Shown here: positions 59,602 through 64,000 of the stretch, in pieces | Numbering within the stretch: the first letter of the stretch is position 1 | Layout of the letters: every line of letters begins with the position of its first letter | Source: Propionibacteriaceae bacterium | GTDB taxonomy: Bacteria > Actinomycetota > Actinomycetes > Propionibacteriales > Propionibacteriaceae | Assembly: GCA_031285845.1 (NCBI GenBank) | Contig: JAITVK010000018.1 | Coordinates: 1 to 64,000, forward strand | Direction: 5' to 3' | DNA length: 64,000 nt | Position numbers and translations under genes: made by a program | The notes under the pieces: generated by a model | Seen by the model: only the letters and a program-made list of their open reading frames with translations | What the model was told of the DNA's origin: nothing | Database searches by the model: none

Positions 59602-61253
59602 AACTGCGCTTGACCCTGGCGGATCTGAAGCGGTCGACCGCCCGTTTGGTGGTGTGGATCATCATGGGGTTGTACGCCTTGTCCTTGGTTGTGATGGGTG
59701 TGATCGGTTTGGCCGCGGCCTCGATGGCTGTGCCCGGCCATGAGGCCCAGGCTGCGGCCATCACGGTCGTCGCGGGCGCTGTGCTCGTGATCGGCTGGGC
59801 TTTGTTGCCGTTGGTGTTCTTCGGGTCCGACCAAACCCTCGATCCGGCGCGATTCACCCAATTCTCTTTGGGAGGCAGCCAATTGGCCCCGGGGCTGGTG
59901 CTGGCCGGTGTGGTCGGTCTGCCCGGTCTGTTCACCGCGATCTTGGCGTTGGCCTCGGCGTTGCCGTGGCTTGGTGATCCGATCGCGGTGGTCTTCGGCC
60001 TGGTGGGCGGCGTGCTTGGATGGGCGACGACCCAGGTCGGGTGCCGTGTGTTGTCCGCTGGTTTGTCGGGAATCTTGTCGTCACGCAAGGCCAAGGACAT
60101 GTCTGGCCTGATCGGGCTGATCTTGGTTCTGTTGCTTTCGACGGTCGGCTACGGCTTCTCGGTGGTGATGGCGATCTTCAGTTCGGGGCAGCAGAGCCTG
60201 AGCGCGGTGTGGGCGACGTTGACCTCGGCAGCGGACGTGCTGTCATGGACCCCACTGGGCGCGCCCTGGGCCATTGTGGGCGACGCTGGGCGTGGGCAGT
60301 GGCTGATGCTGGCCTGTCATGTCGTCTTGTCGTTCGTCTATCTCGGTGTCGGACTGTGGTTGTACGCCCGTGTGCTCGACAAGGCTCTCGTGACTCCGCC
60401 GGTCGCTGCGGGCAGCGCGACGGTGACCAAGGGGGATCTGATCGCACGGGTGGCTGGATGGTCTTGGACGCAGGGAGCCATGGCTCCGGTGGCCGCGATC
60501 ATGGCCCGGTGTTTGAAATACTGGCGGCGCGATCCCCGCTATCTGGGAACAATCCCGGCTGTGGTGTTCATGCCTTTGTTGTTCACCGCGATGAGTCGTG
60601 TCATGACGATGCCGGGGCTGAGTCAGAACGAGCCGGTGCCTGCCTTTGTCGGGGTCGGGATGACCGCGTCCGGGTTGGCCTTGATGGCGGTGATGTGCGG
60701 TTTCTCGCTCAGCGCCGATTTGGCGTACGACGCCAGCGCCTGGTGGCTCCACCTGGCCGCGGGAGTGCGCGGCTGGCAGGATCGAGCTGGACGAGTGTTC
60801 GCCTTGTGTGTGTGGGCGGTGCCGCTGATCGTGGTCGTGGGGATCGCCGTGCCGGTGGTTGTCGGCGCTTCGGCCCGCATTCCGGCCACGCTCGGGGCGA
60901 TGCTGTCGTTGTATGGCGCTGGGGTGGCGGTGTCCAGCGTCTTCTCGGCGTTGATCATCTACCCAGTGCCGCTGCCGGGCGAGTCGCCGATGAAGATGAA
61001 GACCGGCATGATGGGAACCCAGATGTTGTCTCAGTTCGGAACGATGATCGGCGGAGTCGTCCTGGGTCTGCCGGTGTGTTTGTGGGCGATCGTCGCCCAT
61101 GGCGTTCAGGGCTGGATGGTCCTGGTCGTCGGAGCGGTGTGGGGTTGCGCCTTGGCGGTGGCCGGAGTGGTCATCGGCGGTCGGGTCGTCGACAGCCGGG
61201 GGGTGACCATCTTGGCTTCTCTGATGAAGAACGACACGCGCGAGCGCGGCTGA
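59577..61253 (+). CDS. ABC-2-like transporter permease (large)
   Basis: A 558-aa integral membrane protein with about twelve hydrophobic segments in two halves, so it may act as a pseudo-dimer for the ATPase at 58,651. Recognisable stretches include WIIMGLYALSLVVMGVIGLA near the N-terminus and the RCLKYWRRDPRYLGTIPAVV loop between halves, which is typical of this permease group. It starts at GTG 59577 after GAGGAG inside the ATPase gene. No substrate clue. Confidence 0.87.
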   Translation: MVATLLSLKLRLTLADLKRSTARLVVWIIMGLYALSLVVMGVIGLAAASMAVPGHEAQAAAITVVAGAVLVIGWALLPLVFFGSDQTLDPARFTQFSLGGSQLAPGLVLAGVVGLPGLFTAILALASALPWLGDPIAVVFGLVGGVLGWATTQVGCRVLSAGLSGILSSRKAKDMSGLIGLILVLLLSTVGYGFSVVMAIFSSGQQSLSAVWATLTSAADVLSWTPLGAPWAIVGDAGRGQWLMLACHVVLSFVYLGVGLWLYARVLDKALVTPPVAAGSATVTKGDLIARVAGWSWTQGAMAPVAAIMARCLKYWRRDPRYLGTIPAVVFMPLLFTAMSRVMTMPGLSQNEPVPAFVGVGMTASGLALMAVMCGFSLSADLAYDASAWWLHLAAGVRGWQDRAGRVFALCVWAVPLIVVVGIAVPVVVGASARIPATLGAMLSLYGAGVAVSSVFSALIIYPVPLPGESPMKMKTGMMGTQMLSQFGTMIGGVVLGLPVCLWAIVAHGVQGWMVLVVGAVWGCALAVAGVVIGGRVVDSRGVTILASLMKNDTRERG

Positions 61254-61365
61254 GTCCGCGCGATCACCGATCACCGTCTGTTGCCGGTCGAATGACACGG
61301 GCAAGCACGGCCGAGGCGGTGGACAGCGGACGACCCGGTCTGCTCATGAGTCTTGTGTGTCGTGT

Positions 61366-61371
61366 TATCCT
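61366..61371 (+). promoter_or_regulatory. -10 element of the second ABC-2 cassette
   Basis: TATCCT; the leader of about 60 nt ends in GAGGAG, the SD of GTG 61440. No clear -35. Confidence 0.4.
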
Positions 61372-61439
61372 CTTTGTCGGCACTTGGGGGAGCGGCGTGA
61401 ACTGCCAGGCGAAACCAGGGCAGTGAGGAGTCAGCAATC

Positions 61440-62342
61440 GTGATCGAGGTCGACCATCTGGCCAAACGCTATGGTTCGCAAAGAGCCGTCGACGATCTGA
61501 GCTTCGTGGTGCGTCCGGGCAAAGTGACGGGTTTTCTCGGGCCGAACGGCGCGGGCAAGACCACCACGCTGCGCGCGGCCACCGACCTGATTCGAGCCGA
61601 CAAGGGGCGGGTCACTTTTGACGGGCAGGCCTATCGCGAGTTGCTCCAACCGATGAGACATGTCGGGGTCGCGTTGGAGCCGACCGCCTTCCATCCGGGG
61701 CGCACGGCTTCGGACCATCTGATGATGTTGGCGCCGTACGCCGGGGTCGATCACCGTCGGTGCGCGACCGTGCTCGGCTTGGTCGGTTTGGAGGAAGCGG
61801 CTGGCAAGCGGGTCGGTGGCTTCTCACTCGGAATGCGCGGACGGCTCAGCCTGGCCGCCGCTCTGCTGGGCAACCCCGAGTTCTTGTTGCTCGACGAACC
61901 AGTCAACGGACTGGATCCGGAGGGCATCCGTTGGATGCGTCAGTTGCTGCGCGAATTGGCTGACGAGGGACGCACGGTCCTGATCTCTTCACATCTGTTG
62001 TCCGAGGTCGAACAGACGGTCGACGAGGTGGTCATCATCGCTCAAGGACGATTGGTCTTCCAGGGTAGTCTGGCGGCGTTGGAGGCCAGCACAGCGGCCT
62101 GGGTGAGCGTGGAATCTTCGGAGCCCGAGGCCGTACGAGAAGTGGCGCGGCGTCGCGGCTGGTCGCTGCCCCCTGATGGGGCCCATCATGGGCGTACGGT
62201 GTGGATCGGCGGCGCGACGTCGACTGAGGTCGCGGTCGCCATCGTCCAGGCGGGAATCCCGTTGGAGGGGTTGTCGTCTTCCTCCTCGGATTTGGAGTCC
62301 ATTTTCTTGTCGATGACGGCCGGGCAGGGGGGCATACGATGA
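61440..62342 (+). CDS. ABC transporter ATP-binding protein (BcrA-like)
   Basis: A 300-aa ATPase. Walker A is GPNGAGKTTTLRAATDLIRA, the signature FSLGMRGRLSLAAALL (degenerate SLGM), and Walker B LLLDEPVNGLDPEGI followed by VLISSHLLSE. SLGM and the VALEPTAFHPGRTASDHL stretch are typical of bacitracin-export-like or lantibiotic-immunity ATPases. The start is GTG 61440 after GAGGAG. It overlaps the permease (ATGA). Substrate unknown. Confidence 0.92.
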   Translation: MIEVDHLAKRYGSQRAVDDLSFVVRPGKVTGFLGPNGAGKTTTLRAATDLIRADKGRVTFDGQAYRELLQPMRHVGVALEPTAFHPGRTASDHLMMLAPYAGVDHRRCATVLGLVGLEEAAGKRVGGFSLGMRGRLSLAAALLGNPEFLLLDEPVNGLDPEGIRWMRQLLRELADEGRTVLISSHLLSEVEQTVDEVVIIAQGRLVFQGSLAALEASTAAWVSVESSEPEAVREVARRRGWSLPPDGAHHGRTVWIGGATSTEVAVAIVQAGIPLEGLSSSSSDLESIFLSMTAGQGGIR

Positions 62343-63145
62343 TCGCTGCGTTGGTGTCGGAGTATCGCAAGTTCTTCACCACTCGGATGTGGTGGATTCT
62401 CATGATCTGCATGATGGCGTACTTCTTGGTCATCTCGTTGGCTATGGCGTGGGTGTTCGCCTACGCGGTGTCGGGTGACGACGGCGCGGTCAGTCAGTAC
62501 CGACCGATGATCTACGGCTTGGGAGCATCGATGGGCTACGTCTTTCCGGCGTTGGTCGGCGCGGTCGCCGTGACCGGAGAATACCGTCACCGGACGATCG
62601 TTCCGACCTATCTGGCCGAGCCCAGGCGGTGGGTGGTCATGACAGCCAAAGCGCTCGCCGCCATTCCGATGGGTTTTGTGATCGCGGTCGCTGGAACCGT
62701 GTCATGTCTTGTCGGAGGCGCCGTGGGTCTGCATCTGGGTGGAGCGGATCCGGGGCTATGGGCGTCGCAAACATGGAAGGCGGCGGGGTTGTCGATCCTG
62801 GCGCTGACCATGTGGTCGGTCATCGGCGTGGGACTGGGCATGTTGGTCATCTCGCAGGTCGGGGTCATCATCACAGTTCTCGCCTTCACTCAGCTGGTCG
62901 AACCGCTGGCCCGAGTGGGACTGTCGGCCTTCCCGTCGACGTCGGGGATCGCCAAGTTCTTTCCGGGCGCGGCTTCGGACGCGGTGTCTGGGGGAACCAG
63001 CATCTACAGTCAACTCAGCGTCAACGGCTCGATGATGCAAGCGTCGTCGCTCAGCGTTGGACAAGGTGTCTTGGTATTGGCAGCCTATGGCGTCGTCTTC
63101 GCCCTGTTGGGGTATGTGGCGCGGATTCGTCGCGACGTCGCCTGA
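62339..63145 (+). CDS. ABC-2 type permease
   Basis: A 268-aa membrane protein with six predicted helices. The N-terminal SEYRKFFTTRMWWILMICMM and the GEYRHRTIVPTYLAEPRRW loop are typical of the permease partner of BcrA-type ATPases. It is translationally coupled to the ATPase at 61,440. Such two-gene cassettes often give resistance to peptides acting on the envelope; here this is inferred. Confidence 0.9.
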   Translation: MIAALVSEYRKFFTTRMWWILMICMMAYFLVISLAMAWVFAYAVSGDDGAVSQYRPMIYGLGASMGYVFPALVGAVAVTGEYRHRTIVPTYLAEPRRWVVMTAKALAAIPMGFVIAVAGTVSCLVGGAVGLHLGGADPGLWASQTWKAAGLSILALTMWSVIGVGLGMLVISQVGVIITVLAFTQLVEPLARVGLSAFPSTSGIAKFFPGAASDAVSGGTSIYSQLSVNGSMMQASSLSVGQGVLVLAAYGVVFALLGYVARIRRDVA

Positions 63146-63224
63146 TTCGATGACCCGTGGTCGCGGTGACGTCGACCTCGTCCTCAGAAATCGGCGCGGT
63201 CCAGGGGGTTTGGGCTCGACCGAC

Positions 63225-63230
63225 TAAGAT
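63225..63230 (+). promoter_or_regulatory. -10 element of tsaE-tsaB
   Basis: TAAGAT; the leader includes GGGAAGGG as SD before ATG 63264. Confidence 0.5.
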
Positions 63231-63263
63231 GAGGGTCAATCCGAACGCAGGGAAGGGATCGTC

Positions 63264-63803
63264 ATGACAGCGCCGGTACGGCTCAGCGTGCCCACTGAGG
63301 CGGACATGCACGCCCTGGGCCATGACTTGGCCCGACTGTCGCGCAGCGGCGATCTGATCATTCTCACCGGCGAGTTGGGCGCGGGCAAGACCCAGTTGGC
63401 GCAGGGCATCGGCGAGGCGCTGAAGGTCGAAGGCGCGGTGATCTCGCCGACTTTCGTCGTTTCGCGGATCCATCCTGGTCCCGACGGCGGATTGGGCTTG
63501 GTTCACGTCGACGCCTATCGTCTGGGCGGCCCCGAGGAGATCGACGACCTCGATCTGGAGGCGTGGATGCCCGGCAATGTCACGGTGGTCGAGTGGGGGG
63601 CCGGTGTGGCCGATCATCTGAGCGGCGATCATCTCGACGTGGAGATCGAGCGTGCTGAGGATCCCATCGATGAGACCCGCCAAGTCACGGTCACTCCGGT
63701 TGGGCCCAGATGGGATCACCTGTTGGCGCAATGGGAGCAGATCGTCAATGAAGACATGGGTCGCGACGGAGCCGCCGATGCGAGAGGAGACGCCGATGAG
63801 TGA
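63264..63803 (+). CDS. tsaE: tRNA threonylcarbamoyladenosine biosynthesis ATPase TsaE
   Basis: A 179-aa P-loop protein needed for the t6A37 modification of tRNAs. Walker A is TGELGAGKTQLAQGIGEAL (about residues 36-54), followed by SPTFVVSRIHPG, VHVDAYRLGGPEEIDDLDLE and VVEWGAGV. ATG 63264 follows GGGAAGGG. It overlaps tsaB by 8 nt, the conserved actinobacterial tsaE-tsaB order. Confidence 0.95.
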   Translation: MTAPVRLSVPTEADMHALGHDLARLSRSGDLIILTGELGAGKTQLAQGIGEALKVEGAVISPTFVVSRIHPGPDGGLGLVHVDAYRLGGPEEIDDLDLEAWMPGNVTVVEWGAGVADHLSGDHLDVEIERAEDPIDETRQVTVTPVGPRWDHLLAQWEQIVNEDMGRDGAADARGDADE

Positions 63804-64000
63804 GCTTGTTCTAGGGATCGATACCTCGACCCGAGTCTGTGTGGGTTTGGCCCGAGACCAGGAGCCGGTGGCTTCGGTGTCCACCGGTGACTCGCGCAGC
63901 CACGTCGAACTGCTGATGCCGACGATCCAACAGGTGTTGGCTGGGGCAGGGGTCACGGCCGAGGATCTGACCTCAGTGGTGGTCGGCATGGGCCCCGGAC
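63796..64000 (+). CDS. tsaB: TsaB (partial, runs off the right edge)
   Basis: The first 68 codons of the TsaB pseudo-kinase of t6A synthesis. ELVLGIDTSTRVCVGLARD at the N-terminus and RSHVELLMPTIQQVL, then VVVGMGPG, match TsaB. The ATG at 63796 lies inside the end of tsaE. The 3' part is outside the window. Confidence 0.92.
   Translation, partial: MSELVLGIDTSTRVCVGLARDQEPVASVSTGDSRSHVELLMPTIQQVLAGAGVTAEDLTSVVVGMGPG

Noticed and set aside
60020-61426. 468-codon plus-strand frame within the large permease gene
   Set aside because: It is an alternative frame of a clearly hydrophobic, multi-pass permease; Arg/Gly/Asp-rich and without recognisable domain.

Overview
The window is a 64 kb piece of a high-GC actinobacterial chromosome, most likely from the Propionibacteriaceae or a close relative. 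Three things point there. Gene orders are typically actinobacterial: divIC-DUF501-ppx-tRNA-Leu, rplU-rpmA-obgE-nadD-rsfS and tsaE-tsaB. GTG starts and 1-8 nt overlaps (often ATGA or GTGA) between stop and start codons are frequent. Many genes also look leaderless, with a TANNNT-like -10 hexamer usually 6 nt before the start codon. Family-level placement is inference; no rRNA is present. There is no prophage, insertion sequence or CRISPR array that I can support.

Layout. 0-2.3 kb: divIC, DUF501, ppx and a short tRNA-Leu(UAA). 2.3-6.7 kb: an AT-richer, accessory-looking island with a near-consensus sigma-70 promoter, a small secreted four-cysteine protein, an anchored extracytoplasmic protein, and a MacB-like tripartite ABC system whose adaptor carries a peptidoglycan-binding domain. 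6.8-15.8 kb: housekeeping genes (fba, folC, YdcF-like, rplU-rpmA-obgE, a glutaredoxin-like protein, nadD, rsfS). 15.4-18.5 kb: minus-strand DUF1345 and a pair of bacterial PH-domain membrane proteins. 18.7-23.2 kb: holB, a DoxX-family protein and a HemC-HemD fusion lacking the cofactor cysteine. 23.3-34 kb: DedA, a zinc metallopeptidase, DUF2207, 5-formyl-THF cyclo-ligase, a gephyrin/MoeA-like protein, a RimJ-like acetyltransferase, a histidine phosphatase coupled to a second FolC-like ligase, icd and a CNNM/CorC protein. 34-39.4 kb: an ABC-2 exporter, two PspC proteins, a PspC-histidine kinase with its response regulator, and a GlsB-type membrane protein; this looks like an envelope-stress block. 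39.5-54.1 kb: UvrD/PcrA helicase, DUF6350, purN-purH, rhodanese, uppS, recO, an Fpg/Nei-like protein without the catalytic proline, then purA, purD and purB. 54.2-57.3 kb: a tightly overlapping minus-strand operon of an EspI/ParA-like ATPase, a MauE/DoxX-like protein and a DsbA-like thioredoxin. 57.4-64 kb: an MgtA-like mannosyltransferase, two ABC-2 cassettes, tsaE and the start of tsaB.

How the genes connect. The five purine genes cover several steps from GAR synthesis to AMP. uppS, divIC, the MgtA-like enzyme, the Glp-like protein and the PspC block act at the cell envelope. The best candidates for undescribed biology are the secreted-peptide/MacB-like locus (2.5-6.7 kb), the EspI-like ATPase/disulfide operon (54.2-57.3 kb), the HemC domain lacking its cofactor cysteine (21.4-23.2 kb), the obgE leader with a terminator hairpin against its Shine-Dalgarno (SD), and the 17-bp bidirectional leaderless promoter at 27,707-27,723.
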